A stretch of DNA of 64,000 nt from Archivesica marissinica (GCA_014843695.1 CM026400.1:30447563-30511562), one strand, 5' to 3'. Shown: positions 38,768-51,779, counted from the stretch's first letter. Numbers and translations are program-made. The notes: a model not told the origin generated them from the sequence alone.

Positions 38768-38915
38768 CGTTAACCTGCTATATTTGACCTTTAACCTGCT
38801 ATATTTGACCTTTAACCTGCTATATTTGACCTTTAACCTGCCATATTTGACCTTTAACCTGCTATATTTGACCGTTAACCTGCTATATTTGAACTTTAAA
38901 CTACTATATTTGTGT
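38768..38915. repeat. 21-bp minisatellite
   Basis: Six to seven copies of CTGCTATATTTGACCTTTAA plus C; in-frame, giving a spurious LLYLTFN repeat. Confidence 0.93.
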
Positions 38916-39128
38916 GACTTTGATCTTTCAAGTGCAATATGGACTGTGGAGTTACTGCAAGCACACCAAATAACAACACTTCATCTTCACCTCTCGTGTG
39001 ACCGTGACATTTAATGTAAGGAGGTGTGAGCGGCACGTCACATGTATAGTGCCAGTCACTGGTTGCCTAGACAACGGACAATCTGAAATTTAAGAAGCAG
39101 GTGTGACCTTGACAAAGACTTGCAGGTG

Positions 39129-39392
39129 AAGTTATGTTATATTTCGGGTTTTACGCCTGCATCAGCACCATTTTGGGCTATTTCGCCGGCGGGCAGTTTA
39201 CCTAACAACACCTTTCCTGGGCAGGCTCCAGCGGTTAACCAGTACTTGGGTGCACCAACCTCCGTAAGAAACTGCCAACTTTTTCATATAAATGAGACAC
39301 GGTCTGAGCGGGGCTCGAACCCGTGACCATCAGTGATGATAGGTTACAGTGGTATACAAGTCAGCGACCTTAACCACTCGACCACGGAGGCG
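39129..39392 (-). mobile_element. complete SINE-B with 12-bp TSD, minus strand
   Basis: Flanked by GACTTGCAGGTG at 39117-39128 and 39393-39404. Same structure as the copy at 18363, reverse orientation, with intact A and B boxes. Confidence 0.92.
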
Positions 39393-39639
39393 GACTTGCA
39401 GGTGTAGTACAAACATTCCTTTATGGGTTTGTTGTAGAGATCTTGCAATAGTCTTGTAACAAGTAAAATGTGAACTCTTGACGTCCAAGTATGATCTGAA
39501 CCTGGGAGCTATGCGCATATACGAAGATGGATGGACAGACAGTGCAAACACTACGCGCTACAGCGACATCTAGTGATTACACCGCTGACTACTTCATTAC
39601 CACAACAACCCCCAAACTAACACTGATAAAGTGAGCTCC

Positions 39640-40620
39640 CAAGCACACCATGGTACAGTACAGACATGCACACCATGGTACAGTACAGACATTATACACC
39701 ATGGTACAGTACATACATGTACACCATGGTACACAGAACAGACATGTTACACCACAGTATGGTATAGATATTTTACACCATGGTACAGTACAGACATGTA
39801 CACCATGGTACAGTACAGACATTATACACCATAGTACACAGAACAGACATGTTACACCACAGTATGGTATAGATATTTTACACCATGGTACAGTACAGAC
39901 ATGTTACACCATGGTACAGTACAGACATGTTACACCAAGGTATGGTATAGACATTTTACACCATGGTACAGTACAGACATGTACACCGTGGTACAGTACA
40001 GACATGGTACAGTACAGACATGTTACACCATGGTACAGTACAGACATGTTACACCACAGTATGGTATAGATATTTTACACCATGGTACAGTACAGACATG
40101 TTACACCATGGTACAGTACAGACATGTTACACCAAGGTATGGTATAGACATTTTACACCATGGTACAGTACAGACATGTACACCGTGGTACAGTACAGAC
40201 ATGGTACAGTACAGACATGTTACACCATGGTACAGTACAGACATGGTACACCAAGGTATAGTATAGACATTTTACACCATGGTACAGTACAGACATGGTA
40301 CACTAAGGTATAGTATAGACATTTTACACCATAGTACAGACAGGTACACCATGGTACAGTACATGTACACCATGGTACAGTACAGACATGTTACACCAAG
40401 GTACAGTACAGACATGTTACACCAAGGTATGGTATAGACATTTTACACCAAGGTATGGTATAGACATTTTACACCAAGGTATGGTATAGACATTTTACAC
40501 CATGGTACAGTACAGACATGTACATCATGGTACAGTAGACATAATGGTAGAAGACATTTTACACCATGGTACAGTACAGACACGTTACATCACGGTACGG
40601 TAGTGACATCATGGTACGGT
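39640..40620. repeat. CACCATGGTACAGTACAGACATG satellite with higher-order structure
   Basis: Units of about 22-27 bp, mixing GTACAGTACAGACATGTTAC and GTATGGTATAGACATTTTAC types. Blocks of about 180-190 bp recur (39900-40080 against 40085-40270), so there is a higher-order repeat. Frames through it are artefacts. Confidence 0.93.
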
Positions 40621-40919
40621 TTGCATTTTGAAAATTATAATAACAATAATATATTAAATATTAACAATAACCCAATGAATAAAGTTCCTCCAAGATAATT
40701 ACACTCAACATCACAGAAGTTAACTTATGAAAAGCAAAAATAATTATATTTGAAGTAAAAATAATAGCATCTGAAATAAAAAGCACAACTTTAATATGCA
40801 TATAATTATTGCAATACAGCATCTTTCTCAACACTATCTAGTTCCATTATGAATTAAATGCTAGATTATCCTCCAGAAATGAATTCATTTATTTTTTAAA
40901 TATCAGGAATAAAAAACAC

Positions 40920-41815
40920 CATTATTTTACTTAATAAAATAGAGACACTGTCGTAAAGTCGAGCAGCATTATTTTACTTAATAAAATAGAGACACCCTCG
41001 TATAGACAAGCAGCATTATTTTACTTAATAAAATAGAGACATTGTCGTAAAGTCGATCAGCATTATTTTACTTAATAAAATAGAGACACCGTCGTATAGA
41101 CAAGCAGCATTATTTTACTTAATAAAATAGAGACATTGTCGTAAAGTCGAGCAGCATTATTTTACTTAATAAAATAGAGACACCGTCGTATAGACAAGCA
41201 GCATTATTTTACTTAATAAAATAGAGATACTGTCTTAAATATGAGCAGCATTATTTTACTTAATAAAATAGAGACACTGACGTAAAGTCGAGCAGCATTA
41301 TTTTACTTAATAAAATAGAGACACCGTTGTATAGACAAGCAGCATTATTTTACTTAATAAAATAGAGACACTGTCTTAAATATGAGCAGCGTTATTTTAC
41401 TTAATAAAATAGAGACACCGTCGTACAGACAAGCAGCATTATTTTACTTAATAAAATAAGAGACACCGTCGTACAGACAAGCAGCATTATTTTACTTAAT
41501 AAAATAAGAGACACCGTCGTAAAGTCAAGCAGCATTATTTTACTTAATAAAATAGAGACACCGTCGTATAGACAAGCAGCATTATTTTACTTAATAAAAT
41601 AGAGACACTGTCGTATAGACAAGCAGCATTATTTTACTTAATAAAATAGAGACACTGTCGTATAGACAAGCAGCATTATTTTACTTAATAAAATAGAGAC
41701 ACTGTCTTAAATATGAGCAGCGTTATTTTACTTAATAAAATAAAGACACCGTCGTATAGACAAGCAGCATTATTTTACTTAATAAAATAGAGACACTGTC
41801 GTAAAGAGTAGCAGC
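40920..41815. repeat. 47-bp minisatellite with palindromic core
   Basis: About 19 units of GCAGCATTATTTTACTTAAT + AAAATAGAGACACCGTCGTA... The core TATTTTACTTAATAAAATA is nearly self-complementary. Two alternating variants (CGTAAAGTCGA and CGTATAGACAA) suggest a two-unit period. Confidence 0.95.
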
Positions 41816-42224
41816 ATGCGTAAAAATCTAGGGCAACGGGTGTAAATATGATGCATAAAAACAGAGTGGCTGACATAAATATCTAGGCAGGTGTAAATAT
41901 GAGGTGCGAGGTGGCAGACACGGACGATAACCTAGCAGTTAATTTATACTGGCCTAAGAATTATTAATGGACATGTACATTTGATCAAATTCAGAAAGTG
42001 ATCTCTCGGGTCATTTGGTGCATGGGCATTGGTGTATATTGTAAGTTATGGTAAAGGTTTTATATTTCACCATCCTTGGTTCTTGTAATCTTATCTACGC
42101 AACCGGATATATATAATGGCTTACTATCATAGAACATGGTACCGGTATGTAAAGCCGGGTTAAAGCAAGATAACCACGACAATAAATATTATATAAATTG
42201 TGTATAAATTGTATTGAACATGCT

Positions 42225-42452
42225 AGCGGTTGTTTTTTGTATTTAACTCTCCGCATACTAGTAAAATTCCACATCATTCCAGAGTTTTCAGCCACAGGCA
42301 CAAGACATTATTTACTGTATGACTATAGGGCAAAAAAAATTGTGTCTTGTCGCAAAAAAATAATTCTTGTGTGTCTTGTGCCTGTGACAAATGACATCTG
42401 CTACAATTATTTGAACTATTTGTAGCCTTTATTTTACCCAGCATGCAAATAG
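42225..42452. mobile_element. MITE-H-like repeat
   Basis: AACTCTCCGCATACTAG, CAGAGTTTTCAGC, ACAATTATTTGAACTATTTG and CCCAGCATGCAAATAG, as at 9.1-9.3 kb, but with a divergent centre. Confidence 0.55.
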
Positions 42453-42454
42453 TT

Positions 42455-42685
42455 TATTAGGTCATATGGCGACTCCAGCTATTATTGGTGGAAGAAGACC
42501 CCGGGTGCCCATCTGAGCACTATATTTCAGACATGGCATGGTATCCAGGTAGAACCACTGACCTTCAGCACAAGCCACTTTAAGATAGCTTCCTCACATT
42601 CGATTCACTCCTACAGTGGTGAGAGGTACAAGGCAAGTGATTTGAACTCGACGACCGTTGCTACTCGGCTACGGAAGCCATCGAT
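42455..42685 (-). mobile_element. SINE-E copy, minus strand
   Basis: GGTCATATGGCGACTCCAGC, AGCTATTATTGGTGGAAGAA and a tRNA-like end with CGTTGCTACTCGGCTACGGAAGCC. Confidence 0.7.
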
Positions 42686-42784
42686 CAAGAACTTGTGTAT
42701 GTTGTCCAATTACAGGCAAAGACCACCTGCTGCAATTATGTACCGCAAATCATAGTCTTACTCTTTCAACCTAGAACATGCATT

Positions 42785-42980
42785 ATACAACTGCGATAAT
42801 ATTTTACATACATGTATATCTATTTTCAAGTCCATATTTCAATGCGTGATTTGTTTTCAAACAAAAACTACACATACAACTGCGATAATATTTTACATAC
42901 AGTGTACATGTATATCTATCTATTTTCAAGTCCATATTTCAATGCGTGATTTTTGTTTTCAAACAAAAACTACACGTTAC
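42785..42980. repeat. two-copy 95-bp direct repeat
   Basis: ACAACTGCGATAATATTTTA ... TTCAAGTCCATATTTCAATG, twice. Confidence 0.9.
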
Positions 42981-42989
42981 ATAAAATTA

Positions 42990-44210
42990 TGTGAATAACT
43001 GAATTATTATACATAAATTATATAATACACATGAACACCTCCCTATAAATGACATTTCACAAATTTTGAAAGTAACGCATTTTTATGCATGTATATTACA
43101 TATCACTGAGTTTATATGTTACTATGGAAATGTGTAACTAATCTCAATAAAATCTTACAATATATACACTCAAATAAATCTGTAACAATCTTATATGTTG
43201 AGGGCATCCTATAGTAAAGTAAAGTCATTCAACAGGTCACTATGCATTTATATGTATTGTGTAACTATACAAAATGACAATGTGTAACTTTCGCACACAC
43301 AATTATATAATGTACAACATTATATTTTGTGTAACGTTGTATGCATAATTTTACATAAACACATAATTATGTTTTCACTTTGTATACATTGTTATATGTG
43401 TAACATTAAACGTACATAAAATAAGTATGTGTAAGCTTACATATTTGCATGTACATGTGTAAATTTGTGTACAGCATTAAAATTAAATGTGTTAAATTTC
43501 TAACAAAAATACACACATTGGTACATAGTAGATATGTGTAACTTGCTATACATATGTATGTGTAACATACAATACATGCATATACGTAACTTTCCATACA
43601 TACTGTGTAACTTGGTAGACATAAATCGTGCAATTTGAACAAATTCAAATCAAAACTCAAAACTATTGCACACACATACCAATTCAACAAACGTGATTTT
43701 CAAACCAAAATATTTACACATAAAGTAGAATATGTATGTGATAGAGCAGTGCATTATATCAGAGACATAGTTATCACATAAATTTGCTTATTTTCAGTGT
43801 AATACATGTACACCACACCCATCACATATTTTCTTACATGTCCACATGTGTAATAACACCTGGAAGGATTCTGATTGGTCGAGGCATGACATTGACAGGT
43901 TGCACATTCGAAATATATACGTCGTTGTGTTGATACTTGTGTTGAAAATCAACTGCCTAGATCAATAAAATGCTAAATATGCACTAGTGATTTACAGAGA
44001 TTAAAAATAAATTTTGTTTCAGTTATTTGCGTGATGTTCGATTCTCAGGGGACTATTTACTACGGCGTACTGATGCGTAATTAGGCTCAAAATATACTGA
44101 CAAATAGAATTTTTTCTTCAAATTATTGGTTGTTGTTACTGTGGTAATGTGATGAAAAAGATATTACACTAGTGCATCTCTAATTGACGTCCCTGCATAT
44201 ATATATATAT
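42990..44210. other. AT-rich intergenic, degenerate GTGTAAC motifs, no gene
   Basis: Frequent ATGTGTAAC and CATACATATG strings between 43100 and 43700 look like a decayed repeat. No exon recognised. Confidence 0.45.
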
Positions 44211-44221
44211 ATTTTTTTTAA

Positions 44222-44462
44222 ATTTTATACTTTATTTATTTTACAACGATTGCGAAGTTTTAACAACTTATATTCATCACTCTCGTAGGCTCGGATGAAA
44301 GCGTATATGTGGTCATTCATGTGGGAGGAAACAGGAGTACCCAGAGAAAACCCACCTGTCCGATCTAGCGACCATCTCACATACTTCCCTGTCCGAGGAT
44401 CGAACCCGGGTCGCATTGGTGAGAAGCGAGCGCGCTAACCACTGCGCTAATCGGACAGCCAC
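44222..44462 (-). mobile_element. SINE-A copy in an AT dinucleotide tract, minus strand
   Basis: Full structure: tail TTTATTTTACAACGATTGCG, body, B box in reverse (GGATCGAACCCGG), head CTAACCACTGCGCTAATCGG. Flanked on both sides by ATATATATATAT. Confidence 0.85.
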
Positions 44463-44714
44463 AAATATATATATATATAGGATGATCAGCCAAAGTCTTA
44501 CATCTCTAAACTACAACCGCACACAGTCTATATATAGACTGATGAGCAGGATTATTGCATCTCTAGCCAAACATATTCATTTAATTGAAATCGGAAATAA
44601 GATCGTGTTTATTACTAAAAGTGAAATATATTATTTACGATTCCAGGATTTCATGTATTTCTAATGTGTACATGCTTTCAAGTTTCACCAATTGTATTCA
44701 ACGAGAGACGTTAG

Positions 44715-45030
44715 TGGTTTTTCTATTATCTCCCTTGACAGATAAAGTCTTGATTTATCCAGATATGTAGGCCAGTGTTTCTAGTTGGAATCCTTTGTTT
44801 TTACTGTTGTTTTCTAACAAAATATTGCAGTAGGATAAATGTAATTTTATCAAAATCAGATTAATTATTTGACAACCATGCTACATTAAAGAATCCTTGG
44901 ATATGCAGCAGGATATTTGTGTCGAGATTTAATCATTTAAAATTATAAGATGAGAAAAGGGGCGAAAATGGATAGCATGTGGTGTAAAGGAGACAAAAAC
45001 AGAGTGATTCAGGGGGAGTAACTGGCAACG
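44715..45030. mobile_element. interspersed repeat family I
   Basis: TATTATCTCCCTTGACAGAT, TAGTTGGAATCCTTTG, AAATATTGCAGTAGGATAAA and ATTCAGGGGGAGTAACTGG. The longest copy. Confidence 0.65.
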
Positions 45031-45428
45031 GTTTCTCATTGATTAATGTCTGACCCCTAGAAACTGAACCAACGGTGATGATGTAGTTCCAAGCGAGTTT
45101 GTTACTTAAAACATTTGATAGATCGAGATATAATTAAAATTCATTCATTTAGAAGGTTCCATATCTATACATACATTCTTTCGTTCATTCATTGCATACA
45201 CTATAGTAAGAATCGATCATAGGTTCCACATTTATACATACTTTCGTTTTTTCCAACAATAGTATTTTTTCAACCCTGATTAAAAAAAACATATGTTTAT
45301 GTCTAACACTGTCGTAAAATGGTTCTGCTATATTGATGAAACAATTTACAACAATCTGATAATAATATGGCATTTAATTCAGTTAATATCTACAAAACAA
45401 AAAGACTAAAAATTCCCTAAATCTACCC

Positions 45429-48400
45429 TCAGTCTAATACTTCTAAATATGTGGTGGGAACTTTTCCCTTTTGTGCACCTCTTTCTGCAATTAACCAATC
45501 AGGTTCCATGTTGGGTAATCTGTACACCGTGATTAGCTGAAATAGAACAAACGACATCTGTCAATCAAATTTAAAAGATGCAGTAATGCATTTCTCTAAG
45601 TAAAAAGTTAATATTGCGGAAATATGCAAGGGTAATAATAGCTACATGCTGCAGTCAGTCTACTGGTAAATAAAACATACTGTTTCATTAATATTTGCTA
45701 TTTTATATTTGACATATTATTTATAGAATTACAAAATGTATATTACTATTTGATTTAAAACATTTGTCAAAGAAACAATAATGCATTACTATTTCACAAG
45801 AATTTTATCTACAATATTCCACAATGTACAAGTGAATAACACCAATAAAATAAAAAAAAGAGTTGTGGTGCCAGTTTGAAAGAAAATAATACCGATATAT
45901 ATATAAATTCCGATACAAATACTTCACAAAATATTTTTCCGTATAAGTCCAGGACATTTTCATTGGCTGAGAAAGTAGGTCAGATTGTAGCATACTTTCT
46001 CATTATCTTCAATACCCATACAGGTCTGAGAGACGGATGAAATTACTTTGGTAGTTTCAAAAGTTTAGTGTTGAGAAACGGGTCACCACAAATTGCGACA
46101 ATGACTCAAGTTTGGGTGATGGACAGTTGTTCAAAGTTCTATTAAATTTTCTTCGGTTGATTTAGAATTATGGCCCGAGACATGAATTTGCTCACATATT
46201 TAATGACCTTGAAGATGTTCGCATGAATACAGCATGCAGAACACAAATTGTTCAATTCCATTCAGTACTTTTCCTAGAACCAATATTTGACCTATCTATC
46301 TCTGATATTGACCTCTAAGATATGCATCTGAATTGGCACATATCACTGTTCCTTATGTTTGTTTTTTAATTTGAGAGAGAATTACATTCAGCCTGTATTA
46401 GGACTCGATTCGTGACCTCTAAGTTTAACTTTCGACCTTACATGTAGGTACAGAACAGACAAGTGTCGCATATTACCATTCAGTAGTTTTCTATGTTACC
46501 GGTGATAAAATCACTTACGACATGTCTACGTCCCCGCGAGGAAAGATAGATGGTTTACTCCTTGACCTCAAATGTATCATTGACCGTGACCTCTCAAACA
46601 TATACCAAAACTGTCATGTCATTGTGCACAAATCTAACCATTAATAGCCGATAGTTCTCATGACCCCTGCATTTTCAGCTTATGACCAACAGGTTCACAT
46701 GCACATATATGACTGGTTATATATCAATGTCCATACATTTGACCATTCAATTGACCTTTTCGTGACCTCTTCAGTTTGAGCATAATATTTTTCCAGTACA
46801 CAAACATATCAAGAGTGTAATCACTTGGGCATCAATATCAAAATTGTCAAAAGTTACGTTGCATACACTGCCTTTATTTTATTCAAACCGTAAAGCTTAC
46901 ATATACTATTTATGTTGGTTTGTTTGTTTGGTGTTATATGCCTGAATCAGCACCATATTGGGCTATATCGCCGGCGGGAGTTTTACTACGCGCCTCACAC
47001 AGTCCAATATTTTACATATTGGATCGTTTTCTGCTTATTTCCGATGCTTAAAAACTGATTGTAACAAAGGAACATTACATGTATGTCCGGCACATACTTT
47101 CTGGGTCTAGGTCTGATCCCCATTCCCTGCCGTTATATAATACACAACAGAAACACAGAGCCAAACTTGATATATACTGTAAATATTCCAAATATACCGT
47201 AATTATTCCAAATATATCTTTATTATTAATCAAAACTGACACAACATTCATAAAAAATAAAAGAAAACACAATTAAGTAAATAAAAATATAAGAAAATGT
47301 CAATATGAGAAATTCCAGTAGCGTTTATAATGTATTTAAAATGCAAAAGGATTCACAGTTACAGAAAAATGAAGTTTACCAGTATTTCATGTCGGCATGG
47401 GAGGGGGGCTAAATGTCATAATATCATCAACATTCCGACAGGAAAACTTACGAAAACGTATCCAACTAAATGTTCTAATATAAAATCATTCCGACATGAA
47501 CTCAGAAGAAACAAGTATGAAAAATACCGTAACCCGCATTACACGCAGTTGGCACTTTTAGCCCAGTTTGGCTTTGGTAAACACTGGATGCTAGTGACGC
47601 AATGGAGTTTCACCCACGATGGAGTTTGGAGTTTCACCCATGATGGAGTTTCACCCACGATGGAGTTTGGAGTTTGACCCACGATGGAGTTTGACCCACG
47701 ATGGAGTTTGACCCACGATGGAGTTTCACCCACGATGGAGTTTCACCCATGATGGAGTTTCACCCACGATGGAGTTTCACCCATGATGGAGCTTCACTCG
47801 CGATGGAGTTTCACTCACGATGGAGTTTGACCCACGATGGAGTTTGACCCATGATGGAGTTTCACCCACAATGGAGTTTCACCCACGATGGAGTTTCACC
47901 CACGATGGAGGTTCACCCACGATGGAGTTTCACCCATGATGGAGTTTGGAGTTTCACCCATGATGGAGTTTGGAGGTTCACCCACGATGGAGTTTCACAA
48001 ACGATGGAGTTTCACTTGCGATGGAGTTTCACCCACGATGGAGTTTCACTCACGTTCGAGTTTCACTCACGATGGAGCTTCACTCATGATGGAGTTTCAC
48101 CTACAATGGAGTTTCACTCATGATGGAGGTTCACCCACGATGGAGTTTCACTCACGATGGAGCTTCACTCACGATGGAGTTTCACCTACAATGGAGTTTC
48201 ACTCATGATGGAGTTTCACTCACGATGGAGCTTCACTCATGATGGAGTTTCACTCACGATGGAGATTCACTCGCGATGGAGTTTCACTCACGATGGAGTT
48301 TGACCCACGATGGAGTTTGACCCACGATGGAGTTTCACCCACAATGGAGTTTCACCCACGATGGAGTTTCACCCACGATGGAGGTTCACCCACGATGGAG

Positions 48401-50178
48401 TTTCACCCATGATGGAGTTTGGAGGTTCACCCACGATGGAGTTTCACAAACGATGGAGTTTCACTTGCGATGGAGTTTCACCCACGATGGAGTTTCACTC
48501 ACGTTCGAGCTTCACTCGCGATGGAGTTTCACTCACGATGGAGCTTCACTCACGATGGAGTTTCACCTACAATGGAGTTTCACTCACGATGGAGTTTCAC
48601 CTACAATGGAGTTTCACTCACGATGGAGCTTCACTCATGATGGAGTTTCACCCATGATGGAGATTCACTCAAAATGGAGATTCACAATTAATTTATTGCT
48701 GTGTGATGTCTTGTATAAAGTATGAATATTTTAATTGAGTAGTTATGGCTAAATTGTTAACTTGATTTTCACAAGAATAACCGTGACCTTGCTTTGACCA
48801 TGAAGGTGCATATATGATAGATTTGCATTTACCTTGAATGTGCAGCATAGCCAATTATATGTAATGCCAATCACTCCCATTGGAGTGAATATTTGATGTT
48901 CATGTGAATAATACATCATGGTTCATTTGCTTTGTTTATGTGTTTTACGTTTATTTATCGTCGCTACCGGTTGCCCATTATATGCGACGCCTCCTGCAGA
49001 GATTAGTCATTTTAGATTTTTGGAGGATAGTGCAATCCATTCTAGAGTCTCCTCTGGTTCTTTTACGTGCACGGTGTATAAAGCACCTACACGAGACCTC
49101 GGTTTAAAGTCCCAACTGAAAGACTTTTAATTTTATTAGGGTCAGACGGGGGATCGAACCCTGCTTCGATTTTGAAGGCCGAGACTAAAGATTCTTTGTA
49201 CGACACACTTTATTGTCATACAGTTTCATGAAATTCCTTCTAAAATTGGAGCTAAAAAATGTGTACAAATAAACACCTCCGAATGTTCAATTATGATCTG
49301 CCAGCCACATCCCATGAAACCCAATACAACAAATTGTGTTTTCTGTGAAAAAGCGATACAATGAGACAATATAACACAAACATTGGTGAAAATAACTGAA
49401 CAATTGTGAAGCAGAAGCTATTGTTTCATTCGATTTTCTTTTTGTTCGTATGAAATTATTGTAGCAATCTTAAATTGCACCAGCTCTTCTGGTCTGGGCT
49501 CATAAAACTGCTCTGGTAATATTTCAATTACTGACTGCTAAATAGCATCTAAACAATAATTTTTAAAAAATACATCATGCATAATACCTCACTACTACTG
49601 ACACTAATTTTAACTGAACTAGAATGATAATAATGAAATGATGCAATCTGATTGGTCAGTTCCAATCTTGAAATCTGATTGGTCAGTTCCAATCTTGAAC
49701 TCTGATTAGCCACTCCAATCTTGAAATCTGATTGACCACTCCAATCTTGTAATACGATTGGTCAGTTCAAATCTTGAAATCTGATTCGCCATTCCAAATC
49801 TTGAAATCTGATTGGCCACTTTTCCAATCTTGTAATACGATTGGTCAGTTCAAATCTTGAAATCTGATTCGCCATTCCAATCTTGAAATCTGATTGGCCA
49901 CTTCCAATCTTGTAATGCAATTGGTCTGTTCAAATCTATGATGTAATGTTAAAATTATGAATTGATTATGTACCTCATCCGCTAATAAAGATAATTCAGA
50001 CGGATCTGCAGCGTCATAATCATATAGGACTCGTGCTTGCTTTTTTTCTGTAGCAGGTGTGGAAGCTGTGACTTGAATAGTGGGAGGGGCAGAGGGAGTC
50101 AGACCGGAGCTATTGCCAGAAGCGAAGCCGAGGTTATTGGGAGTGGAACCAGCCCCTGAACCCGGTACTGCTGTGAAA
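45429..50178 (-). CDS. SH3GLB1: endophilin-B (SH3GLB1-like), last two coding exons
   Basis: Endophilin-B proteins bend and tubulate membranes with an N-terminal BAR domain and recruit partners by a C-terminal SH3 domain; they act in mitochondrial and autophagic membrane dynamics. Seen here: exon 50178-49974 (phase 2 in, phase 0 out) with a Gly/Ser/Pro/Thr linker, then ARVLYDYDAADPSELSLL, the start of the SH3; and exon 45536-45429 with LITVYRLPNMEPDWLIAERG, then QKGKVPTTYLEVLD and a stop. The ALYDY, Trp (PDWL) and P..Y (VPTTY) ligand-binding positions are all present. Acceptors are TTTTCAG and TATTTCAG; the donor is GAG|GTACAT. BAR-domain exons are not in the window and should lie to the right. 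The intervening intron holds the 17-bp and CCAAT arrays. Confidence 0.93.
45540..47580. other. SH3GLB1-like intron sequence, no further exon seen
   Basis: Unique-looking AT-rich sequence with scattered TGACCT motifs at 46200-46770 and a SINE-B tail fragment at about 46925-46985 (TATATCGCCGGCGGG). Confidence 0.5.
47600..48690. repeat. 17-bp minisatellite in the SH3GLB1-like intron
   Basis: About 60 units of GATGGAGTTTCACCCAC with variants (CACTCAC, GAGCTTC, GACCCAC). Blocks of several hundred bases recur (47870-48110 against 48345-48560). All three plus frames stay open with a 17-residue period (EFHPRWSFTHDGVSPTM), a length artefact. Confidence 0.95.
48942..49165 (-). mobile_element. SINE-D copy, minus strand
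   Basis: TTTACGTTTATTTATCGTCG, CGACGCCTCCTGCAGAGA, TTCTTTTACGTGCACGGTGT and CAGACGGGGGATCGAACCC. The tRNA head is truncated after the B box. Confidence 0.8.
49166..49635. other. SH3GLB1-like intron, nothing recognised
   Basis: No repeat or exon recognised. Confidence 0.5.
49640..49935. repeat. 27-31-bp array of paired CCAAT/ATTGG motifs
   Basis: About ten units of CTGATTGGTCAGTTCCAATC + TTGAAAT. Each has ATTGG and CCAAT (or decayed forms) about 12 bp apart on opposite strands. Ends 40 bp from the SH3GLB1-like exon at 49974. Confidence 0.9.
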
Positions 50179-50253
50179 CTGAAAAGGACAGAAAGGGTAC
50201 CAGAAAAATGTCATGCAAAAACTAAGGAGAATAATATCTATATATATATATAT

Positions 50254-50440
50254 ACAGTAAAACCTGTCTTTAGCAGCCAACCAAGGGAATCGCAAAAAGT
50301 GGCTGCTTAGCACCAGTGGCTGCTTAATAGAGGTCAAATGTATAATAAAACAGCACATGGGGAACCTGAAAACTGACTGCTTTGCTTACTACAGGTTGGC
50401 TGCTTAATATAGGTGACAACTAACACAGGTTTGACTGTGT
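50254..50440. mobile_element. MITE-K copy in a TA microsatellite
   Basis: ACAGTAAAACCTGTCTTTAG ... ACAGGTTTGACTGT, flanked by TATATATATATA on both sides. Intron of the SH3GLB1-like gene. Confidence 0.88.
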
Positions 50441-50629
50441 ATATATATATATATATATATATAGCCGAATATAAATCTATATACCTGAATATAAAAAATG
50501 CAACATGTAAATGCAAGCTAGTATATCTATATGTGACATTTACTGTAAAAATCTGTACTTCTTGTGGAAATGTTCATGGAATTCAGTTTTTTTATATCTT
50601 TTCTTGAAATACTTAATTTCTGTAGCTTG

Positions 50630-50990
50630 AAATGAGAGACATCGGTCAGTTACTGCCCCTGAATACTCCATAGAAGTATGTAGGTCCTCTCAAGTTGTTT
50701 CCTGTTTTTATCGTTGTTTCCTTTGCACAACATGCTATCAATGTTCTTCCACTTTCTCATCTTATAATTATTATGTTACTACATCGACAGATATCCAATG
50801 GTTAAAAAATGTGTAATTTTTTTTTTTATCAATTAATTAAAATGATTTGGATAAAATCACAAGTATCATAACGCAACATCTGGCTAGGGAACAACGGTAA
50901 AAACAAAGGATTCCAACTGAAAGGACCGCTATTCATTTCGGGACAAATCAGACTTTATCTGACAAGGGAGGTAATAGAAATGCCAGCGAG
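50630..50990. mobile_element. interspersed repeat family I, reverse orientation
   Basis: Right half reads GCAACATCTGGCTAGGGAAC, AAAGGATTCCAACTGAAAGG and TCTGACAAGGGAGGTAATAG (reverse of the 8.6-kb copy); the left half has AGTTACTGCCCCTGAATACT. Confidence 0.65.
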
Positions 50991-51021
50991 GTCCCTCATT
51001 CATGTGCAATATTTATTTTCA

Positions 51022-51265
51022 GTTAACTCTTTCAACACTACAGATCTCTAAATAGGCTTACAAAATTGCAGATCCAGATGAGCCGGCTCAAAATGAGCCA
51101 TCTCATCAGGATCTCTACTTTTTGCCAGTAATTTTACTATTTTTTAAACAAAATTACCCATTTTGATAAATGAACTAGTCCAAATGTATTTTTCTGCTTA
51201 ATTTATTGGTCTAAAAATATCACGGAACAGTCCATGTCAGTTACTTAGATGTTGAATGGGTTACG
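51022..51265. mobile_element. MITE-J copy
   Basis: GTTAACTCTTTCAACACTAC ... AGATGTTGAATGGGTTACG, with an internal GATGAGCCGGCTCAAAATGA palindrome. Ends are degraded. Confidence 0.8.
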
Positions 51266-51269
51266 TGAT

Positions 51270-51775
51270 CACAAAAGAACACATCCCAGTGTATGAAGAC
51301 AATGAATCTGCCAAATAAAAAAAATAAAAAGAGTCCAAATTTGTGAATTCCATGAATTCAAAGGTAATGAAGTACATATTCCGCAGTATAACCCTGGGTG
51401 TAGTGAAGATAAACAATTATTCATTCTAAGCCCTGCAATAGGGATTTAAAAAACAATTTGATCGCAAATTAAAAAAAGCGAAATAATTTATGTACTTTAA
51501 GAGTACCAGTTTCTATAATGGAAATACATTATGTATTTGTCTATATGGCAACTCAGGTGTGAAAGGTCCGGAGTTTGCTCCCAGCTGTAGCCATTACAAT
51601 TGTGCCCTTAGACATGGCACTTAAATTACGCATGGTCTCCTCCCTCTCCCTCATGGCGATGGATTCGATCAGGAATGAGGTCTCGAGAGCGATTAATCAA
51701 ATGTTGTACAGATATGTTTGGTAATCAAGCACAAATAAAGTTGTATAAAATAAACCCGGAGCGTCACAATTCAAA
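51270..51775. other. intronic/intergenic, tRNA-like fragment, no gene
   Basis: A tRNA-like stretch at about 51545-51680 (TGTGAAAGGTCCGGAGTTTG) resembles the insert at 29.4 kb in reverse. Otherwise nothing. Confidence 0.4.
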
Positions 51776-51779
51776 AGCT

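Noticed and set aside
39640..40620. Overlapping 115-140-codon frames with VQYRHVTPWYST repeats
   Set aside because: Translations of the CACCATGGTACAG satellite in rotating frames.
47600..48690. Frames of 90-132 codons as proteins with EFHPRWSFTHDG repeats
   Set aside because: A 17-bp unit without stops makes all plus frames open; no start context, splice signal or codon bias.
50080..50310. 76-codon plus-strand frame, Glu/Pro-rich
   Set aside because: Antisense of the SH3GLB1-like linker exon; the minus strand reads into a clear SH3 domain.
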